Shown: positions 7,575 through 13,618 of the stretch, piece by piece
Numbering within the stretch: position 1 is the stretch's first letter
Layout: each line of letters begins with the position of its first letter
IMG/VR virus record: IMGVR_UViG_3300029268_001371
Span: 1 to 30,651 of that record
Length of the DNA: 30,651 nt
Origin: a virus
Strand: one strand, 5' to 3'
The notes under the pieces: generated by a model
Seen by the model: the letters and a program-made list of their open reading frames with translations, nothing else
The model's database searches: none
What the model was told of the DNA's origin: nothing
Made by a program: the position numbers and the translations under genes

Positions 7575-7725
7575 CTTCATCATCTCCATAAACTTCATCT
7601 GATTCTTCAAACTCTTGTTGCTCATCATCTTCTTTCATTCTTGCTTCAATCTCGTGTTCGTGACAAAACCCTGTGCTTGATTCACACGGAGAATTGCAAC
7701 CTTCTACTTTACATTTTTCACTCAT
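7564..7725 (-). CDS. Small acidic protein with putative zinc finger
   Basis: This 53-residue gene has Cys and His residues spaced as CKVEGC, CESS, CHEH within residues 5-24, consistent with a compact zinc-binding knuckle. A very acidic tail follows (about residues 31-53, mostly D and E). It starts in an ATGAGTGA overlap with the upstream gene and overlaps the membrane-protein gene. The acidic tail resembles DNA-mimic or adaptor proteins, but that is only a possibility. Confidence 0.6.
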   Translation of the reverse strand: MSEKCKVEGCNSPCESSTGFCHEHEIEARMKEDDEQQEFEESDEVYGDDEDEE

Positions 7726-7954
7726 TTCTACCATTTTTCCTCATCTCCCTATTTTTCATCATTTCTTCATACGAAACCCAATACTTTTCCAAGTAATCTG
7801 CTTGGCTTCTTAATGCTGAAACCAAGTGATGTCTTGAATTCATATAGTGGTTCTTCTTTTGGACAAATTTCCACAAAAGGTTCTCAAGTTCTACATCAAA
7901 CTCTTCTGCACAATCATCTCTCCAACTTTCGTATCTTTCATCTTCGTCTTGCAT
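7718..7954 (-). CDS. Hypothetical charged helical protein
   Basis: The 78-residue protein is rich in Asp, Glu, Arg and Trp (start MQDEDERYESWRDDCAEE) and appears all-helical. The ATG at 7954 has GGAGTTGG about 8 bases upstream, which supports a 64-base overlap with the end of the larger upstream gene in a different frame, the deepest overlap in this operon. Not recognised. Confidence 0.6.
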   Translation of the reverse strand: MQDEDERYESWRDDCAEEFDVELENLLWKFVQKKNHYMNSRHHLVSALRSQADYLEKYWVSYEEMMKNREMRKNGRNE

Positions 7955-9222
7955 AGTTCCAACTCCTTTTCAATTTCTTCTAATCTGTTCTCTATTCTTT
8001 CGTAAGAAAATAGCTCTGCTTGTTCTATGTCCATAGCCATTTCCTCAATATTGAATTTAATTATTTGTTCTAAACATTTCTTCACATACTGCTCATAAGT
8101 AAGTGCTTCAAAATCTTCTTCTGTTAAACCTAATTCTTCAAATCCTGCAGAACCAATCTCGTACTCTCTACTTAATCCATCTCTTTCGTTGTTATCAAAG
8201 ATTTTACCACTATCAACTTCAGCGATTGTATCAATTGCGTGTTTCAACCACCAAATTTGATTTAAGTGTTCTTGTTCTGCAAGTAAAATTTTCTCTTTAG
8301 AGAGTGGTTTCTCAGCCACTCCACCAAAGAGAGAGGTTTGTTGTGCTTTCTGCTCTACATAGCTATTCTTTTCATTACCTTCTTCATCTTCAACGAGTTC
8401 TTCATCAATATCTTCATCATCAACTTCCCCACTCTCAACAGGATACTTCTTTGCGAGTTCTTCATCACTCAAATCATCATCTGTTGAAGAACCAAACAAA
8501 GTTGCTTGTTTTGGTTTGTATTTGTCCATTAATCCCTTATCATTCCACCTTTCTTTCATAGTGTAATGTTCAAAGAAAGTGTGCAAATCGTGAAGCAACC
8601 ACTCCATTCTTGTTTTGTGTCGGTGTATTCCGTCTTTCTCAAATGCTTCTTGAGAATATTCTACTCCAAGAGTTGTTTCACAACCTGTGTGTAAATTTTT
8701 ATACACTTGAGTATCGGACAAATCCCAACCAATTCTCTTGAAGAAATTCTCTTCTCCTTCTGAAGAAATGTAATTGAATATAACCAAATCTCTCATTCTT
8801 ATTTGCTCACTCCAATAATCTTCTTCATCTTCACTCTCTCCACCAAGAAGAATACTGCAAGAAGCAATTCCTCTAATTGTTTGCTCATCAGCATTAAGAA
8901 ATTCTTCGTAAGAAAAGATTGAGTTCTCACAAAACAAATCAAAGTTTCGTTCTTCATCATATTTCCAATTCTTTCTGTAATCTGCATAAGTGGTTTTCTC
9001 AGATTGTATTTGTCTTTCGTAATCAAAAGAAATATCTCTACAACCTTCATCATCAAACCAATTAAGTAATTTAATTTGGTTCTTATCCGTGAATCCTTTC
9101 TCAACTTCAACCTTCTTTATTTTCAAAAAAGCTTCATAAGTTTCTCTTTTGTATTCACTAACCTTTTCATCATCAACGCCTGTGTAGTATTCGTGTTCTC
9201 CTTCGGGTAATTTGAAAATCAT
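7891..9222 (-). CDS. Large acidic protein with two sliding-clamp-binding-like motifs
   Basis: The 443-residue protein shows no domain that I recognise. Its N-terminal two-thirds is acidic and rich in aromatic residues. Two short matches stand out: KQATLF (residues 238-243) and QTSLF (295-299), flanking a strongly acidic, probably disordered linker (about 247-286). KQATLF equals the first six residues of the PIP-box I recall for archaeal replication factor C large subunit, and both fit the bacterial clamp motif Q-x-x-L-F. A canonical PIP box would end with a second aromatic residue, which both lack. A helical C-terminus follows (about 310-440). It starts as ATGA with the AAA+ ATPase gene and ends in TAG. 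A replication-scaffold role is inferred. Confidence 0.7.
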   Translation of the reverse strand: MIFKLPEGEHEYYTGVDDEKVSEYKRETYEAFLKIKKVEVEKGFTDKNQIKLLNWFDDEGCRDISFDYERQIQSEKTTYADYRKNWKYDEERNFDLFCENSIFSYEEFLNADEQTIRGIASCSILLGGESEDEEDYWSEQIRMRDLVIFNYISSEGEENFFKRIGWDLSDTQVYKNLHTGCETTLGVEYSQEAFEKDGIHRHKTRMEWLLHDLHTFFEHYTMKERWNDKGLMDKYKPKQATLFGSSTDDDLSDEELAKKYPVESGEVDDEDIDEELVEDEEGNEKNSYVEQKAQQTSLFGGVAEKPLSKEKILLAEQEHLNQIWWLKHAIDTIAEVDSGKIFDNNERDGLSREYEIGSAGFEELGLTEEDFEALTYEQYVKKCLEQIIKFNIEEMAMDIEQAELFSYERIENRLEEIEKELELCKTKMKDTKVGEMIVQKSLM

Positions 9223-10349
9223 TTTCTACCACCCAACAAATCCAAATACTTCTTCTTCATTCTGAAAAATGTTCTTCTACCAAGTCCTGTTTCATCTATG
9301 AATTTCTGAACTTGAACATTTGTTGAATCCGAGCTTCTGATTAATTCCCCAACTAATTTTAAGTCCTCATCAATATCAAGGAAAGAATTGAGAGAATTCT
9401 CCCAAGTGTTAGAATTGTATCTGAATAATTCTACTGCTTTGTGAAACAATCTCAAATTGAGGTTCTTGATTTCCACACCAACTTTCTTTTGTAGCTTCTC
9501 AACTATTTCTAAGCACTTTGAAGAATCCAAATCCTTGTAGCCCTTCTTAGCCATAACAACGAACATCTTTTGAATATCTTGTATTGAGAAATGCAAATCA
9601 TAGAACAACACTCTTGAAAGAAGAGCTTCTGTTCTTGAATCCTTAGGCATTTTATTTGCAAGAAGAATTATTTTTCCTTTGAAAATGAATGACTTTGGTA
9701 AATGTTTTGCATTCTCCCAAGCAGAATGAAAAGTAATGTTTCTTATCATCTCTCCTTGCAAATCTGTTAATGCACTCCACAAAGCACTTCTGAGAATAGA
9801 AATAATTACTTCATTCTCAAGTATTTTCTCACAATCTTCAAAAAGAATTACTTTGTCCGAATTGTTATACAATAATTCAAAAAGAGCAACAGGAGATATG
9901 TGTGTGTTAATCAAAACATAGTCCTGCTTCTCTTTTGCTAATGTTTGGATAACAGAAAAAGATTTTCCAAAACCACCATTAGATACACAAAATAGTCCTG
10001 CGAAATGGTTCTTACAAAGCATTTTTACTCCTTCCGACAATTGAGTTAATTGAGGAATTAAATAATCATCTTGTTTTGATATTTGTTCCAAAGCTTGAGC
10101 TGTTTGAGTTTGAACCTCTTCAGTAATTTTCTTAATGTTCTCAACCTCAACAGCTTGAACTTGTGAATCAATTTGTTTCTTACTCAAATCTTCAGAAAGA
10201 TTTAACCCTTTCAAAAGGTTCTCTTTGTTCTCAAAGAAAGACAAAGAAGAATCTACTTCTGCTTCAAAATCAATAGTATCGGCAACAAGTCCTTTCTTTG
10301 AAATAAATTCTTTTAACTTCAATATTTGAAGAGCTTTATTCATAACCAT
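9219..10349 (-). CDS. AAA+ ATPase with C-terminal helix-turn-helix (replication initiator or helicase loader-like)
   Basis: The 376-residue protein has a Walker A-like loop SNGGFGKSFS (about 123-132), Walker B KVILFED (166-172), a sensor-1-like Asn in IILLANKMP (N232), and Arg residues (R239, R246) in TEALLSRVLF that could act as arginine finger or sensor 2. The last 30 residues (VQKFIDETGLGRRTFFRMKKKYLDLL) look like a helix-turn-helix. The N-terminal 100 residues are helical with a Gln-rich coiled coil. The start follows GGAGTGAG. With the clamp-motif protein directly downstream, a role in loading or initiating virus replication is the best reading; a transcriptional ATPase is less likely. 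Confidence 0.8.
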   Translation of the reverse strand: MVMNKALQILKLKEFISKKGLVADTIDFEAEVDSSLSFFENKENLLKGLNLSEDLSKKQIDSQVQAVEVENIKKITEEVQTQTAQALEQISKQDDYLIPQLTQLSEGVKMLCKNHFAGLFCVSNGGFGKSFSVIQTLAKEKQDYVLINTHISPVALFELLYNNSDKVILFEDCEKILENEVIISILRSALWSALTDLQGEMIRNITFHSAWENAKHLPKSFIFKGKIILLANKMPKDSRTEALLSRVLFYDLHFSIQDIQKMFVVMAKKGYKDLDSSKCLEIVEKLQKKVGVEIKNLNLRLFHKAVELFRYNSNTWENSLNSFLDIDEDLKLVGELIRSSDSTNVQVQKFIDETGLGRRTFFRMKKKYLDLLGGRK

Positions 10350-10513
10350 TTTCTCACTCCTTCTTGTTTTCTAATCAATTTGAATAAAGTTTCATAAGAA
10401 ATATATTTGAAATCTGTATTCAAGCAAATAAAATAAAACAAATTAAGTTTTACACTTTCAAAAAAAGAAAGGTTTTTGTATTGCCTAAACAAATCTAATT
10501 TTCCATAAATCAT
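10340..10513 (-). CDS. Small hypothetical protein
   Basis: The 57-residue product (start MIYGKLDLFRQYKNL) begins in a TAATG overlap with the upstream zinc-knuckle gene; a GTG nine bases earlier is also in frame. It ends ten bases inside the start of the AAA+ ATPase gene. It is rich in aromatic and basic residues, with no recognisable domain. Coupled overlaps on both sides are the main evidence that it is real. Confidence 0.5.
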   Translation of the reverse strand: MIYGKLDLFRQYKNLSFFESVKLNLFYFICLNTDFKYISYETLFKLIRKQEGVRKWL

Positions 10514-10689
10514 TAAGCCCACACTCCTTGACTTTCACACTCTCTGCATTTCCACTTCTTTTCTTTCTCAATCCAAGCAAAGTTATCCCCTCTGCCGATA
10601 TCAAAATACTTTTTGCAGCAATCACATTTACCCTGCAAATCATCTTTTACAAAATTCCTTGTATCAACCATATAAACCATTTCCCACAT
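10513..10689 (-). CDS. Small zinc-knuckle protein
   Basis: The product is 58 residues from ATG 10689, or 55 from ATG 10680; no strong ribosome site decides between them. It carries two metal-binding pairs, CDCC and CREC, about 24 residues apart, with Trp and Lys residues between them (FAWIEKEKKWKCREC). This layout suits a small zinc-ribbon that contacts nucleic acid. It lies between a 118-residue unknown and a 57-residue gene, with a TAATG overlap downstream. Confidence 0.62.
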   Translation of the reverse strand: MWEMVYMVDTRNFVKDDLQGKCDCCKKYFDIGRGDNFAWIEKEKKWKCRECESQGVWA

Positions 10690-10740
10690 TCTTTCTTATT
10701 TCTAAGAAAAGAATCAATTGGGTTTGAGTAATGCTTTGCA

Positions 10741-11097
10741 CTACTCCACCACACAAAACCATTCAATTTCAGAATCATTTGCCTGTTCTACAATCTCCCT
10801 CATATCTGCTTCGTTATACGCTCTCACTTCAATAAGAACTTTGAAAGATTTTAGCTCTGCTTCTTTCTTTTTAGTTGCAACAAAAGGTTTTCTGATTGAA
10901 ACCTTATCTCTTTCAAAATCAGAATCTATTTTCTGAGCGTTCTTAACCTTGAGGGCTAACCTATTCAAACAATAAGTTCTTTGTTTTCGGTTCAAAAGAA
11001 TCATATTCTCAATACAATATTCTTTCAAAAGACATTTATGATTTAAGATACTCCCTTTTGGAGAAAATATTGCTGAAACTATTCTATCAAGATTCAA
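10741..11097 (-). CDS. Hypothetical protein
   Basis: The 118-residue protein is not recognised. It starts at TTG (MNLDRIVSAIF) in a TTGA overlap with the preceding small gene. The first half is basic (LLNRKQRTYCLNRLALKVK) and the second half has alternating strand-helix patterning (SFKVLIEVRAYNEADMREIVEQAN ... EIEWFCVVE), suggesting a small alpha/beta fold. It ends in TAG with a TGA nine codons later. Position in the early operon suggests a replication or regulatory accessory. Confidence 0.62.
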   Translation of the reverse strand: MNLDRIVSAIFSPKGSILNHKCLLKEYCIENMILLNRKQRTYCLNRLALKVKNAQKIDSDFERDKVSIRKPFVATKKKEAELKSFKVLIEVRAYNEADMREIVEQANDSEIEWFCVVE

Positions 11098-11252
11098 TTT
11101 CTCACAACCTTTGTAATTTCAATATCATCCCCCTTCAAATAAGAATCACTCTTATCTGAATCAAGGAAAATTTCCTCTGCTTCTTTTTTGCTCTTAGCTG
11201 AAACAATCATTTCCTTAAAATTAGTTTCAGTAAAATAAATCCTGTATTTCAT
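11094..11252 (-). CDS. Small hypothetical protein (52 residues)
   Basis: The product starts MKYRIYFTETNFKEMIVSAK and continues with a helix SKKEAEEIFLDSD and a strand DDIEITKVV, a small beta-alpha-beta pattern also seen in many short virus proteins. ATG 11252 is preceded by GGAGAGGG at ideal spacing. It overlaps the 28-residue gene upstream and the TTG start downstream (TTGA). Function unknown. Confidence 0.6.
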   Translation of the reverse strand: MKYRIYFTETNFKEMIVSAKSKKEAEEIFLDSDKSDSYLKGDDIEITKVVRN

Positions 11253-11335
11253 TTTAACCCTCTCCAAAATAATTCTCTTCTCAATTTCATTTCAATCAAT
11301 AACTGCTCTTTTGTTTCAAATGAAAATAAATTCAT
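11249..11335 (-). CDS. Very small ORF (28 residues)
   Basis: The ATG at 11335 has GGTGG about 6 bases upstream, and the stop overlaps the next start as ATGA. The product is one amphipathic helix (SFETKEQLLIEMKLRRELFW). Evidence is limited to the ribosome site and the tight overlaps, so it may equally be a translational-coupling leader for the next gene. Confidence 0.42.
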   Translation of the reverse strand: MNLFSFETKEQLLIEMKLRRELFWRGLK

Positions 11336-11452
11336 TTATTCCACCCTCACAATATCAGTTTTATACCCTAAACTTTCTGCTAAAATTCTTTTAATTAAAG
11401 CAATTGAAGAATCGCTTAAACTCTCTTCAAAACTTATTTGTAATTTTTCCAT
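11336..11452 (-). CDS. Very small ORF (38 residues)
   Basis: The product starts MEKLQISFEESLSDSSIALI and appears as a strand followed by a helix (IALIKRILAESLG) and a strand (TDIVRVE). It begins two bases before the upstream stop ends, and its stop directly abuts the next ATG. A GGGGTTGG run lies upstream of the start. No function can be given. Confidence 0.48.
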   Translation of the reverse strand: MEKLQISFEESLSDSSIALIKRILAESLGYKTDIVRVE

Positions 11453-11581
11453 TCAAACCAACCCCAAAAAAGTTTTATTACTATTCAAGAAATAAGTATT
11501 TGAGCAAAAAGGTTTGAAACCTTTTGCAATATCTGTATTTCTTATTATTTTGTTTTGAGAAACTAAATTTTTGTAATCCAT
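11453..11581 (-). CDS. Small ORF (42 residues)
   Basis: The product starts MDYKNLVSQNKIIRNTDIAK, beginning directly after the TGA of the first operon gene. It is rich in Asn and Lys and has no visible domain. The coding sequence contains the near-perfect inverted repeat at 11507-11525, so the DNA may matter as much as the peptide. Confidence 0.42.
   Translation of the reverse strand: MDYKNLVSQNKIIRNTDIAKGFKPFCSNTYFLNSNKTFLGLV
11507..11525. repeat. Inverted repeat sharing its core with the 7185 palindrome
   Basis: Arms AAAAGGTTT and AAACCTTTT are perfectly complementary around a single G. The core AAGGTTT...AAACCTT is the same as in the 20-bp palindrome at the other end of this operon (7185-7204). 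It could be a protein site or an RNA hairpin. Two occurrences bracketing the minus operon are suggestive only. Confidence 0.5.
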
Positions 11582-11818
11582 TCAGAACACCTCAATTAAA
11601 TCAAAAATTTCATTTTGGTATTTATTAACACCAACTGATTTTATTTTAAATAATCCTGTTGTGTGTTCTGAAATTTTTCTTTTTATTTTTAATATTTTAT
11701 TTAACTCTTTTCTTTCTTTTTTTATTTTAGAAATCATTTTTTTCAATTCTTCTATACTCAATAATATTTTTTGTTCCATAAAAACACCTTTTCCCTGTGC
11801 AAAATGTTCATTTTGCAT
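11582..11818 (-). CDS. First gene of the minus operon, small coiled-coil protein
   Basis: The product is 78 residues from ATG 11818, which lies 25 bases from the centre of a TATA box and so could be translated leaderless. It is 65 residues from ATG 11779, which has AGGTG upstream. The conserved-looking part is helical and Lys/Glu-rich (LSIEELKKMISKIKKERKEL), followed by a basic stretch (KIKRKISEHTTGLFKIKSV). The operator palindrome 11798-11817 overlaps its first codons, so it may be an autoregulated early protein. No domain is recognised. Confidence 0.6.
   Translation of the reverse strand: MQNEHFAQGKGVFMEQKILLSIEELKKMISKIKKERKELNKILKIKRKISEHTTGLFKIKSVGVNKYQNEIFDLIEVF
11798..11817. promoter_or_regulatory. 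Operator-like palindrome at the minus-operon transcription start
   Basis: TGCAAAATG TT CATTTTGCA has two perfect 9-base arms around a 2-base spacer. It begins one base downstream of the probable transcription start of the minus operon (TATA box 11837-11847), where a bound repressor would block RNA polymerase. A related CAAAATGCA half-site sits at about 11871-11879. Confidence 0.65.
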
Positions 11819-11836
11819 ACATAAATGTCATACGGC

Positions 11837-11848
11837 TATATTATAAAC
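11837..11848 (-). promoter_or_regulatory. Archaeal TATA-box promoter of the minus operon
   Basis: On the minus strand the sequence GTTTATAATATA is centred about 25 bases before ATG 11818, matching the archaeal TATA-to-start distance for leaderless messages. No other good box is seen upstream of the operon. Confidence 0.65.
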
Positions 11849-11941
11849 CTCTCTTTTAGGGTAATGAATACAAAATGCAGGATAATTTTGTCCAAGAAAT
11901 ATGACAATAAAAACCTTTTTTTTATTTGTACATTCTCTCAA

Positions 11942-11959
11942 ATGTTGTAAGTACAACAT
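11942..11959. promoter_or_regulatory. Operator-like 18-bp palindrome in the control region
   Basis: ATGTTGTA AG TACAACAT has 8-base perfect arms. The inner TTGTA-n2-TACAA resembles the TGTA-n-TACA palindromes upstream of the two plus-strand promoters at 12298 and 15657, so it may bind the same or a related regulator. Confidence 0.55.
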
Positions 11960-12021
11960 ATAACAAAAAAAAAATAATAAAATTTAGGTTATTGTTTTTA
12001 GTTTCTTAGTTGTTCATATAA

Positions 12022-12071
12022 GGGAGTGCGTAGCACTCCCCATAAGGTAAGGGGTGTGCGTAGCCCACCCC
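12022..12071 (+). other. Two tandem GC-rich hairpins with identical GTA loops
   Basis: GGGAGTGC-GTA-GCACTCCC (12022-12040) is a perfect 8-bp stem. GGGGTGTGC-GTA-GCCCACCCC (12051-12071) is a 9-bp stem with one mismatch. Both have GCGTAGC at the apex. They are the most GC-rich segment of an AT-rich window. They could be a small RNA, an origin structure or a transcript end. Confidence 0.6.
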
Positions 12072-12281
12072 CACACACAGCACACACACAAAGGAAAAAC
12101 TCTTTTTCTTTTTATGTATGCACACACAGGCAAGGCATAGCTTAGGCACAGCACAGCACACATTAAGCACAGCATAAAGGGTATTTGATATGCTTTATTA
12201 GGGTAAGGGTGGGGTTGCAGAAAAGAGGAAAAAATCAGAATAAATTGGCTGAAATTTATATCAGGAATCATTTTAACCTTT

Positions 12282-12292
12282 CTGTATTACAG
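12282..12292. promoter_or_regulatory. TGTA-n-TACA operator-like site upstream of the late promoter
   Basis: CTGTATTACAG is an 11-base palindrome ending six bases before the TTTATATAC box. A similar site, TGTGTAATACACA, precedes the portal promoter, suggesting a shared regulator of both promoters. Confidence 0.55.
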
Positions 12293-12297
12293 ATATA

Positions 12298-12306
12298 TTT
12301 ATATAC
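12298..12306 (+). promoter_or_regulatory. Archaeal TATA-box promoter for the plus-strand late module
   Basis: TTTATATAC is centred 29 bases before ATG 12331, with no ribosome-binding site between, as expected for a leaderless archaeal message. Confidence 0.7.
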
Positions 12307-12330
12307 TTCTTCACACACAATATACTTGCT

Positions 12331-12429
12331 ATGGCCGTTCTTGAAAAAAGAATCCGTGAGCTGGAGTTTGGACTATTGTACAAATGTAGCTTAACACAAA
12401 CCGACCACTGCATTGATATTTATGGGTAG
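12331..12429 (+). CDS. Leaderless 32-residue ORF opening the late module
   Basis: ATG 12331 sits where transcription should begin from the TATA box at 12298. The product begins MAVLEKRIRELEFGLLYKCS and holds Cys19 and Cys26. Codon use is richer in C and G than its neighbours. It ends in TAG within an eight-base overlap with the next gene. It may be a real micropeptide or a leader that couples translation of the next gene. No function is recognised. Confidence 0.5.
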   Translation: MAVLEKRIRELEFGLLYKCSLTQTDHCIDIYG

Positions 12430-12589
12430 AAAAAAACTAATCTCGCAAAGGAAAGTATTCGCTGTTCGCTTGCCTCAAGAAGTAATCAACGACAGCAAAG
12501 CAATTCCTCACTTTCGTAAAAATATTGAGGACTTTGCTATTGAAAAGCACAAGACTTGGAAGGAAAAGGAGCGAATCTTAAATGAGTGA
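12422..12589 (+). CDS. Small basic protein, possibly ribbon-helix-helix-like
   Basis: The 55-residue product starts MGRKKLISQRKVFAVRLPQE. The KVFAVRLPQEV stretch has the strand-then-helix look of a ribbon-helix-helix DNA-binding protein (x-V-R-L-P), followed by a charged helix (FRKNIEDFAIEKHKTWKEKE). RHH proteins bind palindromic operators as dimers, and several lie just upstream, so a regulator of this module is an attractive but untested idea. It overlaps both neighbours by eight bases. Confidence 0.55.
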   Translation: MGRKKLISQRKVFAVRLPQEVINDSKAIPHFRKNIEDFAIEKHKTWKEKERILNE

Positions 12590-13064
12590 TTTAATCCTTG
12601 ACATAGAAACCAGTGGTCTTTTCCCTCTCAAAGACAGAATCTCTTGTATTTGTGTAGAATACAATCACACACAGCTTTGTTTCTCTGGTGATTTTGAATC
12701 TAAGGTTTTGCAAGATTTTTCTTTTTTCTTAAAAGATAAATTTGTAGATAGGATTGTAACTTATAATGGTTGGAGTTTTGACATTCCTTTCATTAGAGTA
12801 AGAGCTATGGTCAATAAAGTAAAACTTCCTTCTTATTTTTGGGACGATAAAAAGATTTGTGATCCTTATAATATTTTGATGCGAAGTAAGAGTGGGAAAC
12901 AATGTGAATTCGGTAATACTTTTGGAATAGAAACAATTGGTACTGGATTAGAGTGTCTTGATTTGTTACAAAAAGGGGATTTCATTTCTATTGAGAAACA
13001 TTGTATATCTGATATTAATGTTTTGTCAGAAATATATTATAGAATGAAGGAAGCTGGTTATTAA
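12582..13064 (+). CDS. DEDD-type 3'-5' exonuclease (RNase H-like fold)
   Basis: The 160-residue protein has exonuclease motif I in LILDIETSG (D7, E9) and motif II in TYNGWSFDIPFI (D67). Motif III is KHCISDINVL (H140, D144), where the archaeal PolB-exonuclease-like family usually shows YCxxD; here the Tyr is replaced by His. An intermediate acidic residue is in CDPYNIL (D94). It is close to a minimal exonuclease domain, with no polymerase domain attached. Its place just before the terminase genes suggests trimming of DNA during replication, recombination or packaging. The stop overlaps the next start (TAATG). Confidence 0.85.
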   Translation: MSDLILDIETSGLFPLKDRISCICVEYNHTQLCFSGDFESKVLQDFSFFLKDKFVDRIVTYNGWSFDIPFIRVRAMVNKVKLPSYFWDDKKICDPYNILMRSKSGKQCEFGNTFGIETIGTGLECLDLLQKGDFISIEKHCISDINVLSEIYYRMKEAGY

Positions 13065-13618
13065 TGGATTTAGTGGCGTGGAGTGACTTATCAGTCTTTA
13101 AAGAGTTTTGTCTTGACAGATTAGCAGTTGGTTTAGCAGCAGAGTCTATTGCGCAGGAACTTTCTATTGTGATTAATCACCCAATAAACCCTGAGCAAAT
13201 TATTGCTTCTAATTCCGAAGAGGAAATCCTATCCCGCCGAAAAGAGCTTCTTGAGGAAGCTAAATCTTCTGCTCCTGTCATCACACGAGAATTAATAATT
13301 TCTATGGGTAGGATTAAGAAATTCCTTGACCAAGCAGAGAAAGCTTTTGATTCCAGTGAAAAATTTGTTGAAGATTTTGATGGCTACAGAAGATCTCTTG
13401 AGTTGCAATTAAAAGCAATTGACGTTGCTTCTAAGCAAATTGCTTTGCTTAATGAATCTTCACAGAAAGCACCAGTAATTAACATTTCGTTTAATCTTGC
13501 TGATTTGAAGCGTTTGGAGTCAAGTGGGGCAATTACTATTGTTGATACTGATTTAGCAAACGAATTAATTGGAGGGGACACAGATGCCTTGCAAAAAGAA
13601 AAAGAAGTGATTCAATGA
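13064..13618 (+). CDS. Probable small terminase subunit
   Basis: The 184-residue protein is assigned mainly by position, two genes before the large terminase. The N-terminal 50 residues (SVFKEFCLDRLAVGLAAESIAQELS) have helix-turn-helix-like spacing. A long helical middle (about 70-130) would suit the oligomerising core of a small terminase, and the end is acidic. No decisive motif is present. The role would be to recognise virus DNA and start packaging. Overlaps TAATG upstream and ATGA downstream. Confidence 0.55.
   Translation: MDLVAWSDLSVFKEFCLDRLAVGLAAESIAQELSIVINHPINPEQIIASNSEEEILSRRKELLEEAKSSAPVITRELIISMGRIKKFLDQAEKAFDSSEKFVEDFDGYRRSLELQLKAIDVASKQIALLNESSQKAPVINISFNLADLKRLESSGAITIVDTDLANELIGGDTDALQKEKEVIQ

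Larger units (their letters stand above)
11819..12330. other. Gene-free control region between divergent operons (possible origin)
   Basis: This 500-base region has no credible gene. It holds the minus-operon TATA box, A/T tracts (about 11908-11990), the palindrome at 11942-11959, two GC-rich hairpins (12022-12071), a CA-rich stretch (about 12071-12175 with repeated GCACA units) and the plus-strand late promoter near 12298. AT tracts, repeats, palindromes and a divergent position next to the replication operon suit a replication origin, but no initiator-binding iteron can be proven. Short open frames on both strands here are made of repeat sequence. Confidence 0.6.

Noticed and set aside
12071-12175. 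CRISPR-like array in the CA-rich stretch
   Set aside because: The repeats are short, irregular GCACA/CACACA units with no uniform spacers.
12014-12394. Open frames on both strands in the control region
   Set aside because: They consist of hairpin and CA-repeat sequence, have no ribosome site, and overlap the predicted promoter.
12331-12589. A single frameshifted gene made from the 32- and 55-residue frames
   Set aside because: The second frame has its own ATG in the overlap, and neither part shows a shared domain that would be rejoined.
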